Shown: positions 1 to 6,742, counted from the stretch's first letter. The stretch: 6,967 bases of DNA from Bacillota bacterium (GCA_006226985.1 SBGC01000133.1:1-6967); one strand, 5' to 3'. Notes: generated from the letters alone by a model not told the origin. Translations and numbers: made by a program.

Positions 1-1
1 T

Positions 2-271
2 TTCTTAAGTGTTGTTGAAAAATCGAATCATTATTATACGTTAGTGCAAAAAGGTACACCTAAAGTTAATGAGATTAAGAAGACACATAAACTACTCATT
101 TCTTATGAACTTAAAAATCCTATGTTTAAAGAAGTGACAACACATGTTATTGATGATCAAGAAATGATTAAATGGGTTTACCAAACGCTTGAAGCAGAAG
201 GTAATTTATATTTTAAACAGCTCGATGATACATTATGTGTATTAGAGATTGAAACAAATCCAGAAAAGTAG
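2..271 (+). CDS. 3' part of a small protein, possibly FMN-binding split-barrel (pyridoxamine phosphate oxidase-like) fold
   Basis: The reading frame is open from the first complete codon at position 2 to the TAG at 269-271, giving 89 visible residues. The true start lies upstream of the window, so an internal GTG at 44 should not be taken as the start. What is visible looks like a beta-rich domain: a YYTLV strand, a K-V-N-E-I-K-K segment, a LLISYEL strand, a VTTHVIDD strand-turn, a helix around EMIKWVYQTLE, and a final CVLEIE strand. The order (strand, Lys-rich helix before the next strand, then a strand ending in a V-x-D turn) recalls flavin-binding split-barrel proteins of the pyridoxamine 5'-phosphate oxidase superfamily. 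That assignment is inference from pattern only, since no catalytic residue can be checked in this fragment. A strong terminator follows at once, so this is the last gene of its transcript. Confidence 0.75.
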   Translation, partial: FLSVVEKSNHYYTLVQKGTPKVNEIKKTHKLLISYELKNPMFKEVTTHVIDDQEMIKWVYQTLEAEGNLYFKQLDDTLCVLEIETNPEK

Positions 272-290
272 GGAAAACCTACTTTTTTTT
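264..290 (+). terminator. Rho-independent terminator of the first gene
   Basis: A perfect 9-bp stem (AAAAGTAGG at 264-272 with CCTACTTTT at 278-286) closes a 5-base loop. The right arm runs into eight consecutive Ts (283-290). The stem overlaps the TAG stop codon, so the end of the gene and the terminator share bases. Confidence 0.9.
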
Positions 291-330
291 ATCGTTTCAT
301 CAGTTATCGTATATGATGTAAATGAATCTT

Positions 331-350
331 ATTGACAAAGAAACGTCAAT
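331..350. repeat. Perfect inverted repeat over the -35 box (possible operator)
   Basis: ATTGAC (331-336) and GTCAAT (345-350) are exact reverse complements separated by 8 bases. The left half covers five of the six bases of the -35 box and the right half lies in the promoter spacer, which is a natural place for a dimeric repressor. No regulator gene is seen nearby. A 6-bp arm is short enough to occur by chance in AT-rich DNA. Confidence 0.35.
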
Positions 351-360
351 GATGTAAAGT
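332..360 (+). promoter_or_regulatory. ykpA: Probable sigma-A-type promoter for the ABC-F gene
   Basis: A perfect -35 box TTGACA (332-337) is followed after exactly 17 bases by TAAAGT (355-360), which matches the -10 consensus at four of six positions. Transcription would begin near 367, about 60 bases before the ABC-F start codon. An alternative -10-like TATGAT lies at 312-317, but it has only a poor -35 partner overlapping the preceding terminator's T-run. Confidence 0.6.
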
Positions 361-372
361 GATATAGGTGAT

Positions 373-409
373 ATGGCCAGTGTGTACTATATTCAGGCCA
401 TTTTTATTT
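373..409 (+). promoter_or_regulatory. Leader hairpin followed by a T-rich run upstream of the ABC-F gene (possible attenuator)
   Basis: ATGGCC (373-378) pairs perfectly with GGCCAT (396-401) around a 17-base loop. The right arm leads into TTTTTATTT (401-409), just before the ribosome binding site. Four of the six pairs are G-C, which stands out in this AT-rich spacer. The arrangement resembles a weak terminator or attenuator. The large loop and interrupted T-run make strong termination doubtful. Confidence 0.4.
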
Positions 410-411
410 GC

Positions 412-418
412 AAAGGAG
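412..418 (+). promoter_or_regulatory. ykpA: Ribosome binding site that sets the ABC-F start
   Basis: AAAGGAG (412-418) lies 8 bases before the ATG at 427. This fixes the start at 427 rather than at the in-frame ATG at 373, which sits inside the leader hairpin and has only AGGTGAT two to four bases upstream. Confidence 0.85.
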
Positions 419-426
419 TTTTATCG

Positions 427-2046
427 ATGATTACGGTATCTAATCTGTCTCTCATATTTTCAGACAAGAAAATATTCGAAGACGTTAATTTAAAATTTTT
501 ACCCGGAAATTGTTATGGTGTTATTGGAGCAAACGGTGCGGGTAAGTCAACTTTTTTAAAGCTCCTTTCAGGTGAGAAAGAAGCAACCTCTGGTGAAGTG
601 ATTATTGAAAAGAATAAACGACTTGCAGTATTAAGTCAAAATCAAAATGCATACGATCAATATACAGCATTAGAAACAGTATTCCAAGGTCATAAAGAAC
701 TCTTTGATATTATGCAAGCGAAAGAAAAAATCTATCAAAAAGAAGTGATCACAGATGAAGAAGGTTTTGAACTCTCACATCTTGAAGCTAGATTTGCAGA
801 ACTAAGTGGTTGGGATGCTGAATCTGATGCTGAAAAATTACTCAATGGTTTAAATGTACCTGAAAGTGATTTTAATAAAAAAATGAGTGATATTCTACCC
901 AAAAACAAGGTGAAAATTCTTCTAGCTCAAGCACTTTTTGGTAATCCGGATATTTTACTTCTTGATGAGCCTACGAACAATCTTGATTTTGAAGCGATTG
1001 CATGGTTAGAAAGTTTTTTGGTTGATTATGAGAACACAGTTATCACTGTATCCCATGATCGTCACTTTTTAAACAATGTGTGTACACACATGATTGACAT
1101 CGATTATTATCAAGCAAGACTTTACACTGGAAATTATGACTTTTGGATGGAATCATCACAACTCATTCAAAAATTAATGGCAGATAAAAATAAGAAAAAA
1201 GAAGAACGCATTCAAGAGTTGAAAGCATTCATTGCACGATTTAGTGCGAACTTATCAAAATCATCCCAAGCAACATCCAGAAAGAAATCGTTAGAGAAAA
1301 TTCAACTCGATGAAATTATTCCATCCTCTCGTAAATATCCATTTATAGGATTTGAAATAGAAAAACAACTCGGAAAAGATGTTTTAGAAGTTGATAATTT
1401 AAGTGTTTCACTCGATGGCCAAAAGTTATTTGAAAATGTCTCCTTTGTTATTAATCGAGGTGAAAAAGTAGCACTTTTAGGGGATAACGACTTAGCTAAA
1501 ACTGCTTTATTAAAAATACTTGCTGGTGAAATTCAACCAGAAACTGGAACAATCAAGTGGGGACAAACAGTTGTTAAATCCTATTTCCCAAGCGATAATG
1601 ATACATACTTTGTTGATAAAGATATCAATTTAATTGAATGGTTAAGACAATATTCAAAAGAACCTGCAGAATCGTATATCAGAGGGTTCTTAGGACGCAT
1701 GTTATTTAGTGGTGATCAGCCACTTAAGCAAGTGAAGTTTTTATCGGGTGGTGAAAAGATGAGATGTATGTATTCAAAACTCATGCTATCTCAAGCAAAC
1801 ACGCTACTTATCGATTCACCAACGATTCATTTAGACCTTGAAGCGATTCAAGCAGTGAATAATGGCCTTGAAGCGTATAAAGGATCACTCGTTGTGTCAT
1901 CACATGACCATAATCTTCTTCAATCGGTATGTAATAAAGTTGTTGAAATTGCAGATTTAGGTTCATTTAGTTATGAAGGCACATTTGATGACTATATCAG
2001 TAATAAAGACATTAAACAAAGAACAGCATTACTTTATCGAACTTAA
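427..2046 (+). CDS. ykpA: YkpA/YbiT-type ABC-F ATPase with one degenerate ATP site
   Basis: This 539-residue soluble protein has two ABC nucleotide-binding domains joined by a charged helical linker and no membrane segment, as in the ABC-F translation-factor family, whose members act at the ribosomal E site. Opening at MITVSNLSL, it follows B. subtilis YkpA closely as I recall that sequence. NBD1 has Walker A GANGAGKST (34-42), Walker B with D180-E181 (LLLDEPTN) and H-switch H210, but its signature reads ILPKNK (156-161). The linker, about 230-295, includes the family-like ARFSAN/KSSQATSRKK segment. NBD2 has an intact LSGGEK signature (439-444) and H493. Its Walker A is GDNDLAKTA (352-360), lacking the last glycine, and its Walker B is IDSPT, with S464 where the catalytic glutamate belongs and I467 in place of Asn. 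It is transcribed alone from the promoter near 332-360. Function in this organism is not known. Antibiotic protection is less likely because the sequence resembles the housekeeping YkpA type. Confidence 0.95.
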   Translation: MITVSNLSLIFSDKKIFEDVNLKFLPGNCYGVIGANGAGKSTFLKLLSGEKEATSGEVIIEKNKRLAVLSQNQNAYDQYTALETVFQGHKELFDIMQAKEKIYQKEVITDEEGFELSHLEARFAELSGWDAESDAEKLLNGLNVPESDFNKKMSDILPKNKVKILLAQALFGNPDILLLDEPTNNLDFEAIAWLESFLVDYENTVITVSHDRHFLNNVCTHMIDIDYYQARLYTGNYDFWMESSQLIQKLMADKNKKKEERIQELKAFIARFSANLSKSSQATSRKKSLEKIQLDEIIPSSRKYPFIGFEIEKQLGKDVLEVDNLSVSLDGQKLFENVSFVINRGEKVALLGDNDLAKTALLKILAGEIQPETGTIKWGQTVVKSYFPSDNDTYFVDKDINLIEWLRQYSKEPAESYIRGFLGRMLFSGDQPLKQVKFLSGGEKMRCMYSKLMLSQANTLLIDSPTIHLDLEAIQAVNNGLEAYKGSLVVSSHDHNLLQSVCNKVVEIADLGSFSYEGTFDDYISNKDIKQRTALLYRT

Positions 2047-2050
2047 CAAA

Positions 2051-2076
2051 AAAAGCGAAACATTTGTTTCGCTTTT
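2051..2076. terminator. Bidirectional terminator between convergent ykpA and asd
   Basis: AAAAGCGAAAC (2051-2061) and GTTTCGCTTTT (2066-2076) form a perfect 11-bp stem with a 4-base loop. On the plus strand it is followed by an interrupted T-run (ATCTTTTTAT). On the minus strand it is followed by seven Ts (complement of 2048-2054), so it should stop both the ABC-F transcript and the polyamine operon. It lies 4 bases after the ABC-F stop and 6 bases beyond the asd stop. Confidence 0.9.
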
Positions 2077-2082
2077 ATCTTT

Positions 2083-3075
2083 TTATGGTCTTGTCAGTAT
2101 TTCTAATATTTGAATAGCATTGGTTGCTGCGCCTTTTCTTAAATTATCAGCAACCACAAAACAATTAATACCTGATTCGAGAGAATCATCTTTTCTAATT
2201 CTACCTACAAATACTTCATTTCGGTTATGAGCTAATATCGGCATTGGGTATTCATTTTTTTCAGGATTGTCATAAACAATAACACCTTGTGAATGACTAA
2301 GTAATGTCTTTATTGATTCGATATCACAAGCTTTTCCAAATTCAATATTGATACTTTCACTATGTCCATTGATTACAGGAACTCTAACTGCAGTAGTAGA
2401 GATTTTTAAATGAGGTAGATGCATAATCTTTCGCATCTCATTAATCATTTTCTCTTCTTCCTTGGTGTTTCCATTTTCAATAAATACATCAATATGTGGA
2501 ATAACATTGTGATAGATTTGATAAGGGAATTTTGTTGTTTTTCCCGTTTCTAGATGATTTTCTAAGTCATGAATACCATTTACACCAGCACCACTGACTG
2601 CTTGATATGTTGACATAACCACTCTTTTTATCGAATATTTATCATGAAGTGGTTTTAAAACGACAACTGCTTGAATCGTAGAACAGTTTGGATTAGCAAT
2701 AATATAGTCATGCTTAAATGCATCCTCTGGGTTTACTTCAGGAACAACTAAAGGAATATGTTCATCCATGCGAAAAGCACTTGAATTATCAATGACAACA
2801 GTTTTCATTTCCCTAAATAAAGGAGCAAACACTTTTGAAACGGTTGCTCCTGCACTAAATAATGCAAAGTCTACAGGATGATTTTTGATATTTTCTTCAG
2901 TAAGTGCAATTACTTGATATGTCTTATCTTTAAAGATCATCTTTTGACCAGCACTTTTATGTGAAGCAAATAATACAAGATCTGAAATATTTAAGGATCT
3001 CTCAGAAAGAACTTCTAAAAATTTACGACCAACAACACCGGTTGCTCCTACAATAGCAAGTCTAATTGGTTTCAT
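2083..3075 (-). CDS. asd: Aspartate-semialdehyde dehydrogenase
   Basis: This cytosolic enzyme reduces L-4-aspartyl phosphate to L-aspartate semialdehyde with NADPH. The 330 residues match the usual family length. The N-terminal nucleotide-binding loop is GATGVVG (10-16). The catalytic cysteine is C131 in the ANPNCSTIQ motif, followed by Q158 in TYQAVSGAG. The substrate-binding arginine and catalytic histidine are R231 and H238 in RVPVINGHSE, with the normal seven-residue spacing. The C-terminal DNLRKGAATNAIQI block is also typical. All key residues are present, so it should be active. It is the last gene of the operon. Its ATG overlaps the lysC stop by four bases (ATGA), and it has its own strong ribosome binding site. 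In this setting its product most likely feeds the carboxy(nor)spermidine dehydrogenase encoded first in the same operon. Supply to lysine, threonine or methionine synthesis cannot be excluded. Confidence 0.97.
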   Translation of the reverse strand: MKPIRLAIVGATGVVGRKFLEVLSERSLNISDLVLFASHKSAGQKMIFKDKTYQVIALTEENIKNHPVDFALFSAGATVSKVFAPLFREMKTVVIDNSSAFRMDEHIPLVVPEVNPEDAFKHDYIIANPNCSTIQAVVVLKPLHDKYSIKRVVMSTYQAVSGAGVNGIHDLENHLETGKTTKFPYQIYHNVIPHIDVFIENGNTKEEEKMINEMRKIMHLPHLKISTTAVRVPVINGHSESINIEFGKACDIESIKTLLSHSQGVIVYDNPEKNEYPMPILAHNRNEVFVGRIRKDDSLESGINCFVVADNLRKGAATNAIQILEILTRP

Positions 3076-4403
3076 CGCTCATGATCCTCCCGAATAAATT
3101 CATTATAGACAGCATTGATCGCATATTCGTAGTCGATGTCATCGACGCCAATAACGATATTTGTCCCATTAGAGCCATAATCAATCATTCGTAAGGTAAT
3201 GTTTGTATTGACTAAAGCACTAAATAATTTGAGCATATTATACTTATTTGCCATTAAGTTTCTTCCGACAATTGAGATAAGTGATATGTTATCTAGGACT
3301 TCAACATTATCGGGCTTCATCGTTTTCTTGATTTGATTAATCAAGATTTCTTTTTTATCTTCGACTAAATATTTCGATTCAATCATCATTGAGAATGTAT
3401 CTGTTCCACTTGGAAAATGCTCAACACTAATATCTAATTTTTCACAAAACGACAAGATTCTTCGGTCGAATCCAGGGACTTCATTCATCAAATGTTTTTC
3501 GATAATAATTAATGTGAAATTATTTAATCCAGCAATACCTGTAATAACGTTTTTACTTTTACTTGCAGGAACATAATCATAAATAAATGTTCCAGGACAG
3601 CTTGGATTAAATGTATTTCTTGCATTAATAGGAATACCTTCTTTTTGAACAGGATAAAATGTATCGCTGTGAAGAACACTCGCACCCATGAAAGATAGTG
3701 CTCTAAGTTCGCGATATGTCATCATATCAATCAAATGAGGATTTTCTACAATTCGTGGATCACACATTAAAAAGCCATCACGATCTGTCCAGTTTTCATA
3801 AACTTTTGCCATGACAGCACGAGCAACAAGTGCACCGGATACATCTGCTCCACCACGAGGTAAGATTTTAATATCACCACGAATGTTTGCGCCATAAAAA
3901 CCACTAATCACTGCATGTTCTTTTGTCTTTAACACTTTTCGCGCTGTTTTATGTGTAAGTTGATAATCAAGTTTAGACCCTTTAAAACGGACTAAATCTT
4001 TTGCATCAACAAATTCATAACCTAAAACATCCGCTAATATAATAGCTGACAAATATTCTCCACGAGAGACAATAAATTCTAATGTCTCATCTTCAAGCAT
4101 TTCGACTAATACATGATCTAATAAATCATTCATTGAAAACGATAGATTTAGACCATTAGCAATCTCTAGAAATCTTTCTTTAATAGGAGCATATGATGTT
4201 GTTGTGTGACGATGCATAATTTCATCAGCAAGCTGATAGAGCATATCTGTGATTTTCACATCATCAGTAAATCTCTTACCTGGTGCAGAAACAACAATAT
4301 ATTTTCTTTCTTCGTCGCTTTTGATGATGTTAACGACTTTTTTGATTGTTTCTGCAGTAGCCATGGATGTGCCACCAAATTTACTTACTTTAACTTTTTT
4401 CAT
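3072..4403 (-). CDS. lysC: Aspartate kinase (aspartokinase) with tandem ACT domains
   Basis: This enzyme phosphorylates L-aspartate with ATP to give 4-aspartyl phosphate, the substrate of the next gene product. The 443-residue protein has an amino-acid-kinase domain (about 3-275) opening with KFGGTS (8-13). It then has an APGKR segment (40-44), typical of the clostridial-type single-chain enzymes, SRGE (113-116), PRGGADVSG (182-190), and NWTDRDG with CDPRIVENP (204-222). Two ACT-like regulatory repeats follow (about 285-360 and 370-443), so allosteric control by an amino acid or related ligand is expected. The usual RGGSD is RGGAD here, with A186 in place of serine. The ATG lies 2 bases after the nspC stop and has no recognisable Shine-Dalgarno sequence, so translation probably depends on coupling to nspC. 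Placement between nspC and asd argues for a copy dedicated to polyamine synthesis. That role is inference. Confidence 0.96.
   Translation of the reverse strand: MKKVKVSKFGGTSMATAETIKKVVNIIKSDEERKYIVVSAPGKRFTDDVKITDMLYQLADEIMHRHTTTSYAPIKERFLEIANGLNLSFSMNDLLDHVLVEMLEDETLEFIVSRGEYLSAIILADVLGYEFVDAKDLVRFKGSKLDYQLTHKTARKVLKTKEHAVISGFYGANIRGDIKILPRGGADVSGALVARAVMAKVYENWTDRDGFLMCDPRIVENPHLIDMMTYRELRALSFMGASVLHSDTFYPVQKEGIPINARNTFNPSCPGTFIYDYVPASKSKNVITGIAGLNNFTLIIIEKHLMNEVPGFDRRILSFCEKLDISVEHFPSGTDTFSMMIESKYLVEDKKEILINQIKKTMKPDNVEVLDNISLISIVGRNLMANKYNMLKLFSALVNTNITLRMIDYGSNGTNIVIGVDDIDYEYAINAVYNEFIREDHER
3086..3091 (-). promoter_or_regulatory. asd: Ribosome binding site of asd inside lysC
   Basis: Read on the minus strand, GGGAGG (3091-3086) lies 10 bases before the asd ATG, within the last codons of lysC. 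With the ATGA overlap it allows both reinitiation and independent initiation. It supports the start at 3075. Confidence 0.75.
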
Positions 4404-4405
4404 GA

Positions 4406-5527
4406 TTATGACAACTTATGCTTGAAATCTAGATAATCAAACTGTTTAATAAGGACATCATCTCCACTTACAGTTCTTACATAGATCGAAGGTAGCGGTA
4501 TACCGTTAAACGTATTATTTTTTACCATCGTATATAAAGCCATATCTTCAAACACAATATGTGTTCCAATTCTAAGAGGTTCATTAAAATAGTATTCACC
4601 GATATTATCACCTGTTAAGCATGTGTATCCAGCTAAACGGTAGTGATAATCACTTTTTTGAACACTACCAACAACAGGTGGCATAAAAGGCATTTCTAAA
4701 ACATCTGGCATATGACATGTAGCAGAAGTATCTAATATAGCAATAGGCATATCATTTTTAACGATATCTAACACTTGTGCAACAAAAAATCCTGTATTCA
4801 ACACAATACCTTCACCAGGTTCTAAATAGACTTCAAGGTTATAGGTGTTTTTATAGTATTTAATAAGTTTTACGAGTAAATCTGTATCGTAATCATCTCT
4901 TGTCAAGTGATGACCCCCACCGAAATTTATCCACTTGAGTTGATGAAGATATTTACCAAACTTTTCTTCAACAACCTTAAGGGTAATTTCAAGAGCGTCT
5001 GCATTTTGTTGACAAAGTGTATGAAAATGAAGACCAGAAATAAAAGGGAGAATAGATTCATCAAAGTCAACTAAACGTGTTCCCATGCGTGAAGTTGGTG
5101 AACATGGATCATACATACCATGATTTTGTGTAGATATCTCTGGGTTAATACGTAAACCTAATGTTTTACCTGCACTTAATGCCATATCTTTAAAATGCAT
5201 AAGTTGTGTAACTGAGTTAAAAACAATGTGATCAGCATATTTGATGATCTCAACAAAATCATCATCTTTATATGCAGGTGCATATACATGAACTTCTTTA
5301 CCGAAATGTTCATATCCTAGTCGAGACTCAAAAAGACCACTTGCTGTTGTACCATCGAGATACTCAGCCATTAATGGATAAAAATGATACATTGAAAAAG
5401 CTTTTTGTGCAAGAAGAACTTTACAACCTGAACGGTCTTTAATATCTTTGATACGCTTTAAGTTTCTGAGCAGAAGCGTTTCATCGATTAAATAGTAAGG
5501 TGTCTTGATGTCTGGATTAATCTTCAT
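4406..5527 (-). CDS. nspC: Carboxynorspermidine/carboxyspermidine decarboxylase
   Basis: This PLP-dependent enzyme decarboxylates carboxynorspermidine or carboxyspermidine to norspermidine or spermidine. It belongs to the alanine-racemase-fold decarboxylases. With the ATG at 5527 it has 373 residues, as usual for the family. Visible motifs are TPYYLID (9-15), the PLP lysine K42 in LLAQKAFS, DGTTAS (58-63), GLHFH (165-169), the phosphate-binding GGGHH (203-207), EPGE (236-239), DTSATCHMPDVLEMP (266-280) and CLTGD (303-307), whose Cys and Asp contribute to the active site across the dimer. Family proteins usually read LALK before the PLP lysine. Here it is LAQK. The frame could also begin at a TTG at 5536 (376 residues). 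I prefer the ATG, although neither has a clear Shine-Dalgarno sequence. It overlaps the preceding dehydrogenase gene by 11 bases, implying coupled translation. Substrate choice between the two carboxy-triamines cannot be read from sequence. Confidence 0.95.
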   Translation of the reverse strand: MKINPDIKTPYYLIDETLLLRNLKRIKDIKDRSGCKVLLAQKAFSMYHFYPLMAEYLDGTTASGLFESRLGYEHFGKEVHVYAPAYKDDDFVEIIKYADHIVFNSVTQLMHFKDMALSAGKTLGLRINPEISTQNHGMYDPCSPTSRMGTRLVDFDESILPFISGLHFHTLCQQNADALEITLKVVEEKFGKYLHQLKWINFGGGHHLTRDDYDTDLLVKLIKYYKNTYNLEVYLEPGEGIVLNTGFFVAQVLDIVKNDMPIAILDTSATCHMPDVLEMPFMPPVVGSVQKSDYHYRLAGYTCLTGDNIGEYYFNEPLRIGTHIVFEDMALYTMVKNNTFNGIPLPSIYVRTVSGDDVLIKQFDYLDFKHKLS

Positions 5528-6728
5528 AGTCTTCAATCATCACAGGATTAAAATTTTCCTGCCATGGTAGGCCCCATGTGTTTAGCATGTCCATGAATGG
5601 ATCTGGATCGAACTGTTCCATGTTAAAGACGCCTGCTCCGCGCCAAATACCTTTAACCATTAATGCTGCACCAATCATCGCAGGTACACCTGTCGTGTAA
5701 GCTATTGCTTGAGATCCTGTTTCTTTATATGCTTCTTCGTGATCACAAACGTTATAAACATAATAGCTTACGGGCTTTCCATCTTTATGACCCTTAACGA
5801 TACAACCAATATTTGTTTTACCTTTTGTTCGTGGTCCTAGACTTGCAGGATCAGGTAAAATTGCTCTTAAAAATTGAATAGGTACGATTTCTTGACCTTG
5901 AAACATGATCGGTTTTACACTAGTCATACCAATATTTTCTAAAACACGTAAATGTGTTAAATAGCTTTGTCCAAAACTCATGAAAAAACGAATACGTTTA
6001 ACTTCAGGAATAAATCGAGCAAGAGACTCGATTTCTTCATGATACATCAAATACATATCTTTTGGTCCAATTTTATCTAAATGATATTCATGCTTTCTTG
6101 ATAAAGCAGGAATGGTTATCCACTTGCCATTTTCCCAGTAACGACCAGGTAAAGTGACTTCACGGATATTGATTTCAGGATTAAAGTTAGTTGCAAAAGG
6201 ATAACCGTGATCTCCACCATTAGCATCTAAAATGTCAATAGTATCAATGGTATCAAAATAATGCTTCTTAGCATACATTGAAAAGACAGATGTAACACCT
6301 GGATCAAATCCTGAACCAAGAAGAGCCATCACACCAGCTTCTTTAAACTTCTCATGATATACCCACTGTGTACCATATTCGAATCCTGCTTGCTCCCTAA
6401 TCTCTGCACACGCAGTATCTAAATAATGGGTTTTTGTTTCAATACATGCTTCCATGATGGGGATGTTTTGATAAGGAAGTGCAACATTAACAACGACATC
6501 AGGATGATATTTTTTAATCAATTCAACAACATTTTCTTTCTTATCAGCATCAACTTCTTCAGCAATGACCTTAATATCTTTACTGTTTAATTTGTGTGCA
6601 AATGCTTCACATTTTGATTTTGTTCTACTAGCAATAATCATTTCTTTAAATGTTTCATGATTTTGAGCAATTTTTTGAATTGCTACAGATGCTACAGCTC
6701 CACAACCAATAACTAATACTCTAGACAT
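5517..6728 (-). CDS. Carboxynorspermidine/carboxyspermidine dehydrogenase (saccharopine dehydrogenase family)
   Basis: This NAD(P)H-dependent enzyme forms a Schiff base between L-aspartate semialdehyde and a diamine and reduces it. The product is carboxynorspermidine from 1,3-diaminopropane or carboxyspermidine from putrescine. The 403 residues match the family. A Rossmann nucleotide-binding loop GCGAVA is at 8-13 and ASRTKSK follows at 33-39. The conserved blocks GSGFDPGVTSVF (138-149), DANGGDHGYPFATNFNPE (168-185) and, near the C-terminus, GVFNMEQFDPDPFMD with LNTWGLPW (366-389) resemble carboxynorspermidine dehydrogenases more than fungal saccharopine reductases. Its ATG has an excellent ribosome binding site, and it is the first gene of the operon. 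The adjoining nspC makes the polyamine assignment firm. Lysine-pathway saccharopine dehydrogenase or homospermidine synthase are the alternatives, and both fit poorly with this context. Confidence 0.95.
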   Translation of the reverse strand: MSRVLVIGCGAVASVAIQKIAQNHETFKEMIIASRTKSKCEAFAHKLNSKDIKVIAEEVDADKKENVVELIKKYHPDVVVNVALPYQNIPIMEACIETKTHYLDTACAEIREQAGFEYGTQWVYHEKFKEAGVMALLGSGFDPGVTSVFSMYAKKHYFDTIDTIDILDANGGDHGYPFATNFNPEINIREVTLPGRYWENGKWITIPALSRKHEYHLDKIGPKDMYLMYHEEIESLARFIPEVKRIRFFMSFGQSYLTHLRVLENIGMTSVKPIMFQGQEIVPIQFLRAILPDPASLGPRTKGKTNIGCIVKGHKDGKPVSYYVYNVCDHEEAYKETGSQAIAYTTGVPAMIGAALMVKGIWRGAGVFNMEQFDPDPFMDMLNTWGLPWQENFNPVMIEDYED

Positions 6729-6736
6729 AAATCAAA

Positions 6737-6742
6737 CCTCCA
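6737..6742 (-). promoter_or_regulatory. Strong ribosome binding site of the first operon gene
   Basis: On the minus strand TGGAGG (6742-6737) stands 8 bases before the ATG at 6728. It is the best Shine-Dalgarno sequence of the operon and fixes this start. Confidence 0.85.

Noticed and set aside
44..46. GTG at 44 as the start of the first gene
   Set aside because: The frame stays open to the window edge and the residues before 44 continue the same strand pattern. This is a gene cut by the window, not a complete 75-residue protein.
373..426. In-frame ATG at 373 extending the ABC-F protein by 18 residues
   Set aside because: The extension encodes a hydrophobic stretch unlike the family N-terminus, lies over a hairpin and T-run, and has a poorly spaced ribosome binding site. 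The ATG at 427 has AAAGGAG 8 bases upstream and gives the normal MITVSNLSL start.
427..2046. Antibiotic-resistance ABC-F (Vga/Lsa/Msr-like)
   Set aside because: Length, N-terminus, linker motif and the pattern of weak motifs fit the YkpA/YbiT housekeeping group better. No resistance context or mobile element is nearby.
4206..4436. A 76-codon open frame on the plus strand
   Set aside because: It lies almost wholly antisense to the well-supported lysC kinase domain, has no ribosome binding site or promoter, and its composition is that of a shadow frame.
5525..5536. TTG start for nspC at 5536
   Set aside because: It adds only three residues, deepens the overlap with the preceding gene and has no ribosome binding site. 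The ATG at 5527 is the simpler choice, though this is not certain.
5517..6728. Lysine-pathway saccharopine dehydrogenase
   Set aside because: The C-terminal FDPDPFMD and WGLPW blocks and coupling to nspC point to the polyamine enzyme. No other alpha-aminoadipate pathway gene is present.
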